Shown: positions 1-11,987, numbered from the stretch's first letter. The stretch: 64,000 bases of DNA from Membranipora membranacea (GCA_914767715.1 OU612069.1:14443387-14507386), one strand, 5' to 3'. The notes: generated by a model not told the origin, from the sequence alone. Numbers and translations are program-made.

Positions 1-20
1 TTAGCTTGGAACAGAATCAG

Positions 21-94
21 TGCGCAAAATTGAAAATCAAACGATACTAAGTCCCCTTATACTTAGTATCGCCTGTTTTTCATTTTATTGCGCA
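21..94. repeat. Imperfect hairpin at the left edge
   Basis: Two arms starting and ending with TGCGCAA/TTGCGCA and sharing GATACTAAGT/ACTTAGTATC face each other around a short CCCCTTAT loop. The AT-rich flanks on both sides contain related stretches of the type TTTTGTTTTTCATTTT. This looks like the end of a non-autonomous mobile element; its other limits are not clear. Confidence 0.55.
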
Positions 95-300
95 GATGCT
101 AAAATAAAAACAAACCATATTTTCAAATGTTTTGTTTTTGTAAATGCAAAATGAAATGAGCAAGCTATTTTTTGTTTTTGATTTTTGGTGCTACAAAACA
201 AAAAATGAAAATCGGACTCCATATTTTGTTTTTCATTTTTTGTGTTGAAAATCAAAAAAACAAAATTGACTTTCATATTTTCCATTTTCATATTTTCATC
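95..300. repeat. AT-rich repeat, partner of 890-1145
   Basis: Poly-T-rich sequence containing ATTTTGTTTTTCATTTT followed by GTGTTGAAAA. A closely similar stretch recurs at about 890-1145, so the GC-rich minisatellite block at 300-790 sits between two related AT-rich arms. No gene is seen; the open frame on the minus strand is a product of the T/A-rich composition. Confidence 0.45.
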
Positions 301-704
301 TGTTATTAAGTATGTATGTTAGTGCTTGGGTAAGGATCCGAGGTATTTGGTGCAGGTGCTTGGTAGTGTATGCTGCTGTTGGGCTGCAGCCTTTCGGCTG
401 CCTCCTGTTTGATGCCCATTGTAAGTTAAGCTTGCTGCCACTGGTGGGTGTGCTGCCGTATGTGGGCTGCCGCTGCTGTTGTGCCGCGTTGTGTGCACAG
501 GTTGCTGGAAATGGTGGGTGGGCTGCTGATTGTGTACTGCCAACTGTACGCTCAGCTTGATGCCTTTGATGGTTGTGTTGCCGCTTATGTGCTGCCGATG
601 AAGTTTCAGTTTGCTGCCTCCAGTGGGTGGGCTTCTGCTTGTTGGCCCAATCTTGTGGGCTGTAGCTGGTGTGCTGCCAATAGCGCGCTGCAGTTGGAGG
701 GGAG

Positions 705-788
705 CCGGAGGGCTGACGCCGGAGGGCTGACGCCGGAGGGCTGACGCCGGAGGGCTGACGCCGGAGGGCTGACGCCGGAGGGCTGACG
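705..788. repeat. 14-bp minisatellite, six copies
   Basis: Six perfect copies of CCGGAGGGCTGACG lie in tandem. Because 14 is not a multiple of three, the minus strand reads open in three frames through the same peptide repeat, which explains the overlapping open frames here. The preceding 300-700 is a degenerate GT-rich tract in which GCTGCC recurs every few tens of bases. Locally GC-rich in an AT-rich window. Confidence 0.9.
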
Positions 789-1145
789 CAAAAATCCAAA
801 AATAAATTTTGATGTTGATCCTGATAGAAAAAAGCAGAAGATAAAGACCAGTCAAATCTTTACTATATATTTACTATATATTATGTAGAAAAGCAAAAAT
901 TGATATGATTGAATTTTCATATCTCAATTTCGTATCAAAAAACAAATTTTGGAAAATGATTTGACTTTTGATATTCCATTTTTGATATTGAAAGTCAACA
1001 AATGAAAATCTATTCTTGCTCTTAGTTATGCATTATGAAACTAGCAAGCTGGTTTTGATTTTGACTTTTGTTGCTAAAGAACAAAAATTAATTTTATTTT
1101 GTTTTTCATTTTTGTGTTGAAAAACAAATAACAAAAGTCAAACAT

Positions 1146-1552
1146 CGCAAATGTGAGCATAACCGCTGATTCTCGGCATCCTCCCATTTGAGCAAACAAA
1201 CCGCAGCTATGTTGTGATATTATCTGCAAAGTCACAGACCTACTCACTACCTAAATGACCTGGTTCCTTAAAGTAGCAAAAAAACCACTGAGTCTGAGAA
1301 CAATGCAGGATTTTGTTAAAATACCAATACTAAAGGGATCTGCAATATCTTTTGAATTTTAATCATGCCATCTACTATATTGCTCCAGGTATAAGAGCTT
1401 TTCAGCCCGACTCTAGGAAATGTAGCCTCATGTTTAGGCAATACCCGTGAGCAGTAATGAAGAAAAATCTCAGCCAGGATTCTTTTCATTTTGAATAAGG
1501 GCGGACATCATGACATTGACAAAAGCTCATAAAATGTTATATTATTGGACCC
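1146..1552. other. Stretch with no recognisable feature
   Basis: AT-rich, with stops in all frames and no convincing splice-bounded open frame, repeat or RNA gene. It is probably intergenic or downstream flank of the unrecognised minus-strand gene. Confidence 0.4.
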
Positions 1553-1683
1553 TTAAGCTATATGAAGTAAGATTAATGTAGAAGTAATGAGAGGAAAAAT
1601 CCAGGCAAATCCTGCTAGTGCATAGACTATAATAGAGACTATGATTTGATATGACAACGATTCTATTGGTAATATCTCAACTC
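1553..1683 (-). CDS. Possible terminal membrane-anchor exon of the unrecognised minus-strand gene
   Basis: On the minus strand a short open frame ends at a TAA (1553-1555). It encodes two adjoining hydrophobic segments (IIVSIIVYALAGFAWIF and ITSTLILLHIA), which look like a membrane hairpin or C-terminal anchor. An AG acceptor (TTTAG before GAGTTG) gives a phase that matches the phase-1 donor of the exon at 3,877-4,117. This would make it the last exon of that gene. The pyrimidine tract is weak and a phase match happens one time in three by chance, so this is a suggestion only. Confidence 0.25.
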
Positions 1684-1746
1684 CTAAAGCTAAGTCCATG
1701 GTATTTAGTGGGGCACAAGCACAAAAATTGACCACCCTACTGTCTA

Positions 1747-1968
1747 ATGTCAAACGGTTATGCTAAGGAATGGATTGAATATCATATCATGTCAGAGTCT
1801 TCTACTGTATACGATGATGCCATGCAGGCTATTGAGGAAAATCAATTTGAGGCGGCAGACGCTTTCAGAGAGATGTTGAGGCATGGCAAAAGATTGATGG
1901 TTCTGAAAGCAAAGTTCTCAAAAAGTACGTTCAGATCTCTAAGCTTTGTAACCATGCAATGTTATTGA
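1747..1968 (+). other. Unrecognised open frame, acidic peptide
   Basis: A 73-codon plus-strand frame rich in Glu, Asp and Ala (EENQFEAADAFREMLRHGKR). Its composition looks more protein-like than that of the surrounding frames, but I recognise no family and see no clear splice borders. It lies on the same strand and about 0.6 kb upstream of a BEL/Pao fragment, so it may be part of the same decayed element. Confidence 0.15.
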
Positions 1969-2610
1969 ATAAGTATTGGAGTGACTTCGTCAGTTCAAAA
2001 CTTTCCCTGTTGTCTTCCTCTGCTCCTCATTCAACAATTGTGTAGAATATAAAAAAAAATCAAAGATGAAAACCAAAAAGAACCCAACCATTGCTGAATA
2101 TGCTTATTTTGTTATAGGTGAAGCTTTGCTATCGTAAGATAAAACCATAGTGTACCTATCAAAAATCCTAAGGGTAGCGAAACGCAACCAATGACCACGA
2201 CCTGGACAAAATTCATTCTTCATCCCCAAGCAAACAAGCAACATGTCTACATTCCAAACCAGACTTAAAACAGTCACTCTTAAATCAACATGATTCTTAT
2301 CGTATGACAACGCCTCATCTGCTAATTCAATTGTGTCTAATAGAATTCACACTAAATCTCTTAGCAGACAACAAATCACTACTCTGACAGTCCTTGTGTG
2401 TACATTCCGTCACTTTGAAGAATAAATGGAATAAAGCTTAAAATAATCAGAGGGGCTGCTTCAGCTTATAAGCATCAAAATGAGCCCAAGAACAGCTCAA
2501 TTGCGCAACTAGGTTTGAAGTTACAACTTATCAAAGTGAGGCCTCGCTGATGCTGGCTTGTGAGCCTTGTATAGGGGGTGTGATGTCATAAACATACATT
2601 TCGTGTATTA

Positions 2611-2799
2611 TTGTCTACCATTAGAAAATCACCTACTAGAGGAGAAGTGCTATCTACAGTCGCTTCTTTGTTCGATTCTCTTGGATGTCTGGACCCTTCA
2701 TCCCTGAAAGGAAAACTGCTACTCAAACAGTTATGTTACGAGATAGTCAAATTTCATGATATCTCTTTGTCATGGCAGGATAGTCCACCATTTCTTTAG
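2611..2799 (+). pseudogene. BEL/Pao-type LTR retrotransposon pol fragment
   Basis: The translation has the pattern PTRGEVLSTVASLFDSLGCL, then KGKLLLKQLC and later a W-Q-D. This is the motif that follows the reverse transcriptase core in Pao-family pol proteins: an R-(D/E)-x-LS-x(2)-(A/S)-x-(L/I)-(F/Y)-DPLG stretch, then K-x-LLQ-x-L, then W-D. Only about 60 codons survive, with stops on both sides. There is no visible gag, protease, integrase or LTR next to it, so it is a dead scrap. Confidence 0.7.
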
Positions 2800-2933
2800 G
2801 ATCCTAGGTTTTCACTGGACATAATAACCAGATCAGAGCAGGCTCTAGACCCAGATGATCCAGGAAGCAAATCCACACAAGCGAAGAAAACTGGATCCCG
2901 GAAACACTCAGGAAATACAGCAACTGGAGAAAG

Positions 2934-3185
2934 GTGACCATGGTTAAGAAGCATGAGGATCAATTTTGTGTCGGTATGAGGAAGAAAGGAATTAGCAGAG
3001 ACTTAATATTCGACTACCCGATAAAAACAATTAAGAGCTATCACTTTCAGGAAGAGATTCAAATAATGGAAGCTAAGGGAAAGCTGAATAAATCTTTGGC
3101 CTTAGAGTTATTCAAGCAGTGCCTGAGGTCAGGATTTGATTTTCATTTGTTTTGTGAAAGTTGTTTAAAGTTATGTTTAGAGTAA
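2934..3185 (+). other. Unrecognised open frame after the BEL/Pao scrap
   Basis: An 83-codon plus-strand frame, basic and Lys-rich in its first half and Cys-containing at the end. I recognise no domain. It follows the BEL/Pao fragment on the same strand by 135 bases but does not resemble Pao pol motifs. It could be chance or a decayed element. Confidence 0.12.
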
Positions 3186-3876
3186 TTATTCATCTGTTCA
3201 ATTTAATAATTTATCTATGCAATATATTTGATGTATTTATTTTATGATATCTCTGTTTATCTTGCTGTATTCCTGTCATCACAACATTAATTCAACTGTA
3301 TTTAAATGAGTTTTATAATTTTATACAATATCTCGAACTCTGTGAATCCTATCAAGTCACTCAGGTGACTTTTGATCATGATGGTCTGGTCCTGTGATAG
3401 ATGAAGACCGGTTGTCTATTTCCCTGTGGCAGAAGTTAGTATATCATGGCTGGTTTTATGAAGCCATTCGAAATAACCAATAACAAGTAACATACTGCAT
3501 TTCGTGCTCGACTTAGCTTAGCTTTCATATAATATTCTTGAGGACATGCTACAAACAGTGAGTGAATTCACAGACAGAGCCCCCTGCCACCGAATTGTGA
3601 CTCTAGCGGACTTTAGGAAGCTGTAGGAATTTTTTAATCAACCTATGATGCATTTAGCCATTCAGAAAAATTATTGGATGCCAAAAATTAAGATCTAATT
3701 ATCTAACAAGTTTGTAACAACAATATTTTATCTCATTTTCTACTGTTTAGATCATTGATCTCACATACCCAAATTTATATCAGATTCAAAGCGCGTGAGA
3801 ATTATTAAACAGAAGATATTTAGTTTTGTAAAGAAGTTGTTGACAACGTATCATGACAACACTTGTGAAGGCATAC

Positions 3877-4117
3877 CTTTTTTGTTGATGGATTCTTTCA
3901 CAACTCGCAGGAACTGAGGTTTACTAAGTTTACTTGCACCAACACCATAAACTCCGATCTCAGCTTTCAGCTTTGTTACTTGGTCATCTATCGGATTCAG
4001 TTTGCTCAGCATCTTACTTAGATCTGCCACTGAATTAGCCTCATTCCCCAACAGATTTTCTGATACAGATGCAAGTCTAGCTAGTTCTTTTTTCACCTTT
4101 TTCCTGAGTGTTCCTTG
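3877..4117 (-). CDS. Unrecognised gene, exon 3: coiled-coil-like segment
   Basis: The exon starts after a TTTCATAG acceptor, in phase with exon 2, and ends at AAAAAAG followed by GTATGC (phase 1). It encodes about 80 residues: a basic start (LRKKVKKELARL), then heptad-like Leu/Ile spacing (SVADLSKMLSKLNPIDDQ and VTKLKAEIGV), then KPQFLRVVKES. This suits a coiled-coil or helical-bundle stalk. The gene continues after it; a possible terminal exon with two hydrophobic segments lies at 1,553-1,683. The function is unknown. Confidence 0.55.
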
Positions 4118-4833
4118 CTATGAAAGGAAAAATGCAGGTGCAACATCTGTCAGATTATACATCATACTCAGTGGGCCATATGTTGTCAATTATAGGTCAT
4201 GGTAGGTTTACATTCTGTCTTGTGAAGATGTGATACATTTAACTTTAACTCACTCTACTGATTTCCCTTTGCAGCTGCATCATGTTTGACTCATCTCACT
4301 TTTACAAGCGCAGGTTTCACCAAAGTTGTTATAAACTATGCTCGCTGTGTGATCTGTGTTGATCTGGTCAATAAGGACTTGTGATAATTCGGTATCGTTT
4401 CAAATACAGGTGTAAACCTTCTAATTTTATTTCCTAAGAAACAACTTTCAATGAACTTTGAATAAAGCATTGAGCGATAAGCTTTTCAAACAACCCTTTC
4501 AATTCTCTATGTTCCAATGCATCGATTTGGCACTTGCAATGAAATTGTCCACTCTTAATTCGAGATCGAATGCTGACAGTTCGCATAATGATGAAACTTC
4601 AAATAGATCTGCTGTGGTTGGGCTTCGCACCCAGGACTACCGAATCACAGTCTTTGTTGATAACTGCTTCAATGCATCGCAGATCCCGAAGCAAATGAAG
4701 GATCACAAACAGATGTGACCTAATATCGAACCAATGTTATTTCCATGATTTGATAGATCCTGAAGTTGTTGTGAAATTGATGCATGCGAACTAAGCGATT
4801 ATTAAAATTAATGCTTTTTAAAGCTGATTTGAT

Positions 4834-5736
4834 TAGGGGTGGAAAGACCTCTTGAGGTTGGAGTTGAATTTCAGAAATTCGGATATGTGTTATGTCTGAT
4901 CCGAGAGGATGATACGTTTTTAATCAACACTCACTTAGCATCATTTATCTCACTAAAAATGACAAGGAAGGAAGTATGATAGTCATTAATTGGAAGTTCC
5001 GACAACATAATTGAGTTTGCAAACTCAACTATGTTATCGGCTAAAAGCATTCAGTTGGGATCAGTAGACATTCAATACCTATCTCATTTTCATAGCTATC
5101 TTTTTTGATGCTGATGCAATTTGATGGATTAGCTTTCTTCTGCTGAAATTGATAGAACCATCTTTACTCAGATCGTTGTGAATAAGACATGATTTTGTCC
5201 GATGATGTTTCTCGTAACAAAATGTCTAGTTTGATGAACAAGGTTATCATCTACTTATTTTTCGAAGTAGGAGGACGATTCCTTTCCTAATCACAGCAGA
5301 GAGTTTGGCACATAGGAGCAGGGAGTTTGTTCAAACTCAGTGATTATTACCATCGGGGTTTGAGTGAATCTGGCAAATCGAGTATCTGTGCACAATTGCT
5401 CGTAGTAAAGAGATCTTTGCACTCATTGAATGATCCTTCTCAAATAATCTGTTTGTGTTATCCTTGCGCAGTTTGAATGATAAGTTGCTCCTTGTAAAGT
5501 ATTATATCCAAGATATATGCAAATTTAAATTAGGGTTATGGTTCTGGGGAGAGATGTGTTTATCCATATATTCAATGACCTTAATTGTATATTACGGTGC
5601 AAAGGTACAGCTGCAGTGACTGGTAAATTTATCGTTTTTACGCGTTATCCGAGTCCGGATCCAAATCGAGGTTGAATTTATAGACCGATCGGATATCCGA
5701 TCCAAGGTTGCCTAACCCTGATCCGTTCCACCCCTA
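4834..5736. mobile_element. Non-autonomous hAT-like DNA transposon
   Basis: The ends are perfect 10-bp inverted repeats, TAGGGGTGGA and TCCACCCCTA. The flanks carry an 8-bp near-duplication, GATTTGAT (4826-4833) and GATGTGAT (5737-5744), matching at seven of eight positions. An 8-bp duplication and T/CAGGGGTG-type ends are typical of hAT elements. There is no transposase frame. It lies in the intron between exons 2 and 3 of the unrecognised gene. A nearly perfect palindrome (4999-5040) sits inside it. Confidence 0.75.
4999..5040. repeat. Short palindrome inside the hAT-like element
   Basis: CCGACAACATAATTGAGTTT faces its near-complement, which ends in ATGTTATCGG. The two arms meet with essentially no loop. 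Confidence 0.7.
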
Positions 5737-5938
5737 GATGTGATGTTGAAAATGAAACTAGTCTTGAAACTTTTGAGGTAATATGACAGTCATTTGTACT
5801 TGATGATAAGAGAGATAAAATGAGATTCTGTTTATTATTTTGCTCACACTGTTATATATTTAACAGCAATCTTCCAACCTTGATTTATTTTCTAAAACAG
5901 ATTTGAGATTTGAAAAAAATTAATTATAAATTAATGTA

Positions 5939-6216
5939 AAGACTACCCAAAGACCAATGCATGTTATAATCAGGCAGTTACTTATAATAAAGTTGTGTCA
6001 GATTTGCATGAGAAAAAAATCAATGCTCTACTTGGCATGAATCATTGATGTGGAAAATGTGCCCCCATAAAGGAAGGCCCATTCTCTGCATTATGGCGTC
6101 AGGGTATGTCATGTCATGCCAAGTAGAGCATCAAATTTTTCACCACGCAAAACTGGACACAACTTTATCATAAGCAATTGTCTGACTAAAACATGCATTC
6201 GACTTTGGGTAGTCTT
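5939..6216. mobile_element. TA-flanked MITE (family A, copy 1)
   Basis: Long inverted arms begin AAGACTACCCAAAG and end CTTTGGGTAGTCTT. They continue through a shared CATGCATG..-type core and ACAACTTTAT, and the element is flanked by TA on both sides. TA duplication with no coding capacity is typical of Tc1/mariner-type MITEs. A second copy is at 15,387-15,746. Confidence 0.75.
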
Positions 6217-6463
6217 TAAGTCTAATATTTCACTTCATTTTTAAAGGTCAATTCTCATAATAGAGTTCTAAATACACTATGAGATAGTGTTTGAATGTGA
6301 TCACATACAACATTATAGACAAACAGAAGATTATACACGCTTTAAAATACTATGTAAAGTTATTCTTAATATATTAATTTGTGTTTTTGGTGTGTCAGAT
6401 TGAGAACACAAGTCGGGTCCATATCACCTTAACATTTTAGATTTTATTCAGTTTAAAGCTCAC

Positions 6464-6602
6464 CTGTTGCACAAGAGCACGAAGCTTGTTCTCACAATCT
6501 CCACTCCATGCTGTGTAACTCACTTTGGTAGCATCATATACTGTAGCAAAGTCTGCTTGTTGATGAGTCTCAGCATTTGTACAACCAGCGACTTTTGAAC
6601 AT
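6464..6602 (-). CDS. Unrecognised gene, exon 2: end of the Cys/His cluster
   Basis: The exon is bounded by ATTCACAG and CAACAG/GTGAGC and joins exon 1 in phase (a split Gln codon). It encodes about 46 residues that continue the Cys cluster (CSKVAGCTNAETHQQ) and then an aromatic, acidic stretch (DFATVYDATKVSYTAWSGDC). Consensus-like splice sites and exact phase agreement at both ends support a real exon. The intron to exon 3 carries the TA MITE and the hAT-like element; the intron to exon 1 is about 5.4 kb. Confidence 0.6.
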
Positions 6603-6702
6603 CTGTGAATATTAAGTTTGAAATTACATTGAAGACCCTAACACTTAGGATCCTAGTTTGATAGTTGTATTTCATTTGGATATTCAATAAAATCCAAAGA
6701 AA

Positions 6703-6965
6703 ATGAGAGTTATGGCCATCGAGTTATTATATACTCTAGAGTGGACAATGTGTACAAAAATAGCAACAGTTTTTGTCCTTCTTAATTATTGCGAAATCCA
6801 TGACACAACGCAATCTGGTTGTGCATGGCTAGTGCCTGTATCATATAAGTTATCATTGAGAATAAACGTAATGGGCATGGAAATTTAGATTTTTCGAGCG
6901 CTTAAAGCCATTTTTTGGGGAAAAATTTTATCTGACACTATGTGGATCACTTGCAGGTATTTTCA
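6703..6965. repeat. Dispersed repeat, inverted relative to 8,815-9,065
   Basis: This stretch shares with 8,815-9,065, in opposite orientation, the TATATACTCTAGAGTGGACA motif, the dispersed words CGCAATCTGGTTG and GGCACTAG-type text, and the sequence around 'AAGCCATTTTTTGGGG'. A partial third copy is at about 8,640-8,810. The open frame here is only the repeat. Confidence 0.6.
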
Positions 6966-7511
6966 ATAGCAGCCGTTTGAAAATATTTCTATGTTTTCCC
7001 ATTAAAATAAGCCAAAATCTCAAACACAAACACATCATTGTAATGAAAGAGAAAATACCGGGCTAGCTTAACTTTTTTCACTGACACATGCCAGCCATAT
7101 AAGCTGTGTCCTGTCTCTCTTACTTATATTATATGTGAGGGCCATAGATAGTTTAGCAAAGATGGTAGGGGAGGCAAAAATGGTAGGGGAGGCAAAAATC
7201 CTAGGCGAGTCAGAAGCATCACCAAGAGGATGCAGTAGATTTGGCAAGTGGATATCCCTGGAGAGCCACTTCTGATATGGGTTATTCAATAATAGTTTTT
7301 TAGGCCACCATATTTAGATTCTAGGGGAGACAGTGCCTCCCTGCCTCCCCTAGAACTACGAGCCTGTATGTTACACACTCAAGGGGCTTATTTTATTTTT
7401 GATTGTTATGAAGTACAAGTAGACTGTGTAGAAGTGATCGGAGGTGTAGAAGTATTGTATGTGATGCTTACATTTACAAATAAACAACCATCAGAGAGAA
7501 TTGCATCACAT

Positions 7512-7533
7512 CCCCCCCCCCCCCCCCCCCCCC
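7512..7533. repeat. 22-nt poly-C tract
   Basis: An uninterrupted run of 22 C on the plus strand, within intron 1 of the unrecognised minus-strand gene. Similar long C or G runs recur through the window. Confidence 0.9.
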
Positions 7534-8814
7534 GAACAAAATTATCTCTTATGTTAAGTGTGGTGGGAAATATGAAATATCTGGAAACTTAAAAATGTAA
7601 CATCCGTGAGCACTCATATAACCATGTCTTGTGGGTAGAATTTTCTGAAAGTTTGTTGAACGCAGAGGTGAATGCAAATAGATAGATTTGGACCAATGAC
7701 ATATAGAAATTTTTGTTAAAAGATTTTAATTCCCAATATATACTATTATATGTACGTAAAGATTAAAGTATTTAATTCTCAAATTACGCCCTCTGTACTC
7801 TTCTCAACTGAAGATTGGAGTTGCAAAGGCGAAATTTTACGGTGTTTTCTCCCTAATGTGTTGCGACTGATAACTGAGGGCCATCTTCATATTATTTTCC
7901 AGACTGAATGAGGGAATTCAAGAAAATCCAGAGTCAATCTGGACAAGTATGAATCTTGAGTTGTCCATTCGACGTTTTCTTGATATTCAATGACTCAGCA
8001 GAAGAGATTATGTGTTTATTGATTTAACCTGCTGTGTTGACTTGAATAGTTTTGGCGATACAAATACAATACCCCGGAAATGGAATTAAGACCTTTAAAT
8101 GACATAGCCAAACCAAAACACGAGATGTTTAAGCTCAAAATTTTTGAACCACGGGTAACCTGCACGCCTTGTATAATTGGAAGTCACGATACTGGACATA
8201 AAATGAACTCACTGAGTGTGTGACATTTTAGTTAGAGAGACACGACACAGTTAAACTGGCAGGCAAGTGGTAGGGGCAAAACCGGCTAGCCAGGTAATTG
8301 TGATTTTATCGTGATAATGTGTTTGCGGTTGAGATTTTAGTGTTTTATGGAGATTACACAAATCATTTTGTCCCCTAACTGCCAAAGAGGCAAGGCAAGC
8401 AGCAAACTTTTTCACTTCAAATCGCTTTTCCCATGTTTTCACAAATCAACGTCAGTAGCTGCAACTGATCAGATAAAATAAACCGACTGAGTGTACAACT
8501 TATTAGTTAGAGAGACAGGACATAGTTATATGCCTGGCAAGTGGCAAAAACCAGCTAGCCCTGTCATTGCGATATAAGCTCACGTGTTTGCGGTTGATAT
8601 TTGGCGAGAATAAGAAAGTTTTTATACTGACTGGAAGAGAAAATACCTGCAGGTGATGTAGATGGTGTTACATGTGGAATTCTCTGAAAAAATGGCTATA
8701 AGTGCTCAATAAACTAAATTTGTATGTCCATTTCTAATATTTTCAATGTTTAAGTCAATGATTCATGCGCTATCCACGCACAACCAGATTTCGTTGCGTC
8801 AAGGAATTGAAAGT

Positions 8815-9065
8815 GAAAATACCAGCAAGTGATCCACATAGAATCACATGAAAAATTTTCAGAAAAAATGGCTATAAGCGCTCTAAAAATCTAAATTGCC
8901 ATGCCCTATACTTATATTCTCAATGATAAGTTTTATGATACAGGCACTAGCCATGCGCAACCAGATTGCGTTGTGGCATGGATTTTGCAATAATTAAGTA
9001 GGACGTTTTTAGCACTGCATTGTCCATGTCCACTCTAGAGTATATAATAACTCTATGGTTATGGC
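8815..9065. repeat. Dispersed repeat, inverted copy of 6,703-6,965
   Basis: Contains the reverse complement of the 6.7-kb copy, including the ACTCTAGAGTATATAATA end. The adjoining 8,220-8,600 contains two related stretches with the AGAGACA.GACA and GGCAAGTGG words, so this intron holds several decayed copies. Confidence 0.55.
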
Positions 9066-11247
9066 ACATCGTGAATCGAGGCTATTTTGAACAAAATGGC
9101 CGACAGCTACTGAAATGCTATTTCTGAATATTTTCCCTGTATTTTCATGGTATCTTGTGGAAACTAAAGTTTTGACGCAGGAAGATTTTCTTCTGCCCTT
9201 TGATACTCTCTCTTTCTCTGTCTTGGCAATCAAACTCAAGACATGAAATATTATCAAGTGGACTAGAAATGAGAAGTTGTCCTCTCTTAACCAACTAAGA
9301 AAACTTAGACTAAAAAAAGGAAATGGTCAACTATCAAACAGGTCACAACAGTTGCAGTGAATAGATAAAACTCTGCAAAATTTCCCTCCCACCTCCCACC
9401 AGGGAGTTACAGAGAGGGAGTGGAAACGAAATGTAGCCTGTGACTTAACAAGGCTGTTTTCAAGGGTTGTACTAATATGGTCCCTCCATTAAAATTCATT
9501 TAAGTCCTCAGTCTTTTTATATGTCTGCCTCCAGTTGAAAATTATTAAAATATTTGGCATGTTTACTCAATGGTATATTCAGACACCCAGAGACAACATA
9601 TCATGATGTAAATCACCACAAGTGTAGATGAGACATAGCTAGTAATATAGTAACCACTTTTGCAGGGTATTGAATTATAATTCCAATGCAAATGTTTGAT
9701 GGGGGATAGAGAGACTGAAAATAAATCATTCATTCACCATTTAAAAACCATGTGAGGAACTTAGAAAAATAAAAGTAGTGAAAGTACTTAAATAAGCCCT
9801 TTCTAACACCTAAGTGACAATGGGAGGCATAACATACCACGTTTGACTGATGAAAACCGCCATTGATTACCAAATTATGAGGCAAATTTCTGGCCATGTC
9901 TGCAGTGAAACTTTCCCTTCTCATATGAGTAGCAGAGGGCTTTGGAGTCCCAAAAAAGTAAAACTAGACTATAGTTTGAAACATGGACTATACCTGAGTG
10001 CTATCTATATCTCTCTGCTACTTAGTTTAGTTTCTTTTCAAGAGGTTCAAACACTTTAGGAAATTTGCGGTAGAACCCATCTTGATAAATGGGATTTCAC
10101 AACTATGCTCTTGCTGATTGGACAGTTCATCAAAATTATTACAGCAACTCAAGTTGTACTTCTTTTTGGCAGGAAGTCACTCTCTGCAGTCTCTGCTCTG
10201 ATTGGCCGTGGTCATGAAAAACCTTAGCTGATAAAGAGAGGACAATTACCAGTGGAGACAAACAACAATTTGAAATGAGAGGCCGTTTCCATTCCTTTTT
10301 CAAACTCCTTGCTCCCACTAACTTAAAATGTCCATTTCTAAAATTCTAACAATTTCATTTGTTCATCAATGATTAGTACCCGGTCTATCAAACAATATGA
10401 ATACAGTGTGATCAATTGTTACTTTTGATTGGAAATGCGTAAAGAACATCCATATTTTTCCCCAGTTGGATTATAAGAAAGAAATAAATACACCTCCATC
10501 CTTAAATTCTTGGTCTGTGTCGAAAATTATTTGCCTGTTTGGGACGACTTTTAACACCCTAATATTAATAATAAAAATAATATACACTGCATTCGCTATC
10601 CAGTGCGCCTCACGGGGCCAATGAAAATATGCTTATATAAGATATGATACAACTCAATTATATAGCACATCCTTGTACTAGCTATGGGTGGGCAAACTAG
10701 GGTTGTGTATGAAGAGCTAACCTCCATTATCAGCATGAATAGTGACTGGGATTCCAAAGACGAAAACCCAGGATCTAGGAGGGTCAAAACTAACTTTGAC
10801 TAGGCTGCCTTTGGCCAATACTGTTTTGTGATCATTTCTGGTGTGAGTATAGCAGCCTGGTAACTAGTAACGGTAGGCAAGGGCTAGGCTTACTGTTGTT
10901 CTGTTTTTTTCTGTCATTTTAGTATCAATCTGTCACAGGGGGGAATCGGTTATATCATTCACTACTGTCCTTGTTCGAACATATTTAATTTTTTTGTTCA
11001 TTGCTTCGACATTACTTTGATATGAGCACTGGTTGCTCATTGCTTTCCTAAACACTTTCAATAACTTTATCATAATCATCAACTTACTTAAGATGCATTG
11101 ATCTGTGTGTAGCCTTTAAGAGACTTATGAACATATAATTATTATTATACATATTATATTTTGTTTATTCAACCGGCTAGATATAATTTAAAAGCATGAT
11201 GCACTGATCATATAGTTTCATTGGTACTGGGTCAAAACTGTGCTTTA
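9066..11247. other. Long intron stretch, no gene seen
   Basis: No splice-bounded open frame on either strand and no clear repeat structure. If the three exons of the unrecognised gene are correctly joined, this is part of its first intron. Confidence 0.4.
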
Positions 11248-11987
11248 CATACTTGCCAACCTGTACGCATAAAGCGTTTGTAAACGCTTATTTGACACTA
11301 ATTGAGTTTTAAACGCAAAACGCTAGTTGTACTCATTTATGGTTTTCCAAACGCCTGTTCATCTAATTAGGCAATCAAAAACGCATCTTTTATCTTTAGT
11401 GTTTACTTGGTTGTCATGGTTAAATAATAGACTAAAAATGTGGTATTGGCTGCAGAAAACCATGATGTTGATTTACAGTTGACTTTTTACCTGTCCAAGT
11501 TTTGCATGAGCCAAATTGCAACTTTTCTTCAATGAGACACAACATAACTAGTAATCCATTGTAGAATATGGTGGTTCTGCCAACTTCAACTTTTCTTTAA
11601 TCAGAGTAACAAAGTTGTCTACCTCCTTGTTGGGGTGAGATAACTCAGATCTCCTGCCCCAGTGTTTCAAGGGCAAACCAGGGAGGATGGGCAAACAGGG
11701 TTTCAAATAGCCTGTCTTGTCCAGACAGGCTAGGTGACAAACAATTTCTCATTTATTATTAGCAGATTGCACCTTACAACGCAAAGGGAAAAAGACTAAT
11801 GTTGAGTGATCTGCACTCCTACGCTACTAAGGACAACTTACTGTGATAATATAATTTTTCGCGCGTAGCGCGAAAAATTTTTTGGGGCGTTTTCTGGTCA
11901 TTTGAGGCACCCTGGAGTTTTGTACTCATTTTTAAGCATTTTGCAAATTTTTGTACTCATTTTGGAAAAATTAGGTTGGCAAGTCTG
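11248..11987. mobile_element. Non-autonomous DNA transposon, about 740 bp
   Basis: The ends are inverted repeats CATACTTGCCAACCT and AGGTTGGCAAGTCTG (14 of 15 match). They are flanked by an exact 6-bp repeat GCTTTA (11,242-11,247 and 11,988-11,993). Near the right end it holds a CGCGCGTAGCGCG palindrome and two repeats of TTTTGTACTCATTTT. There is no transposase frame. The superfamily is not certain. Confidence 0.7.

Noticed and set aside
296-855. Open frames with repeated SALRRQPSGVSPPA
   Set aside because: Produced by the 14-bp minisatellite and GC-rich flank; three frames open on the same strand, no splice or start context.
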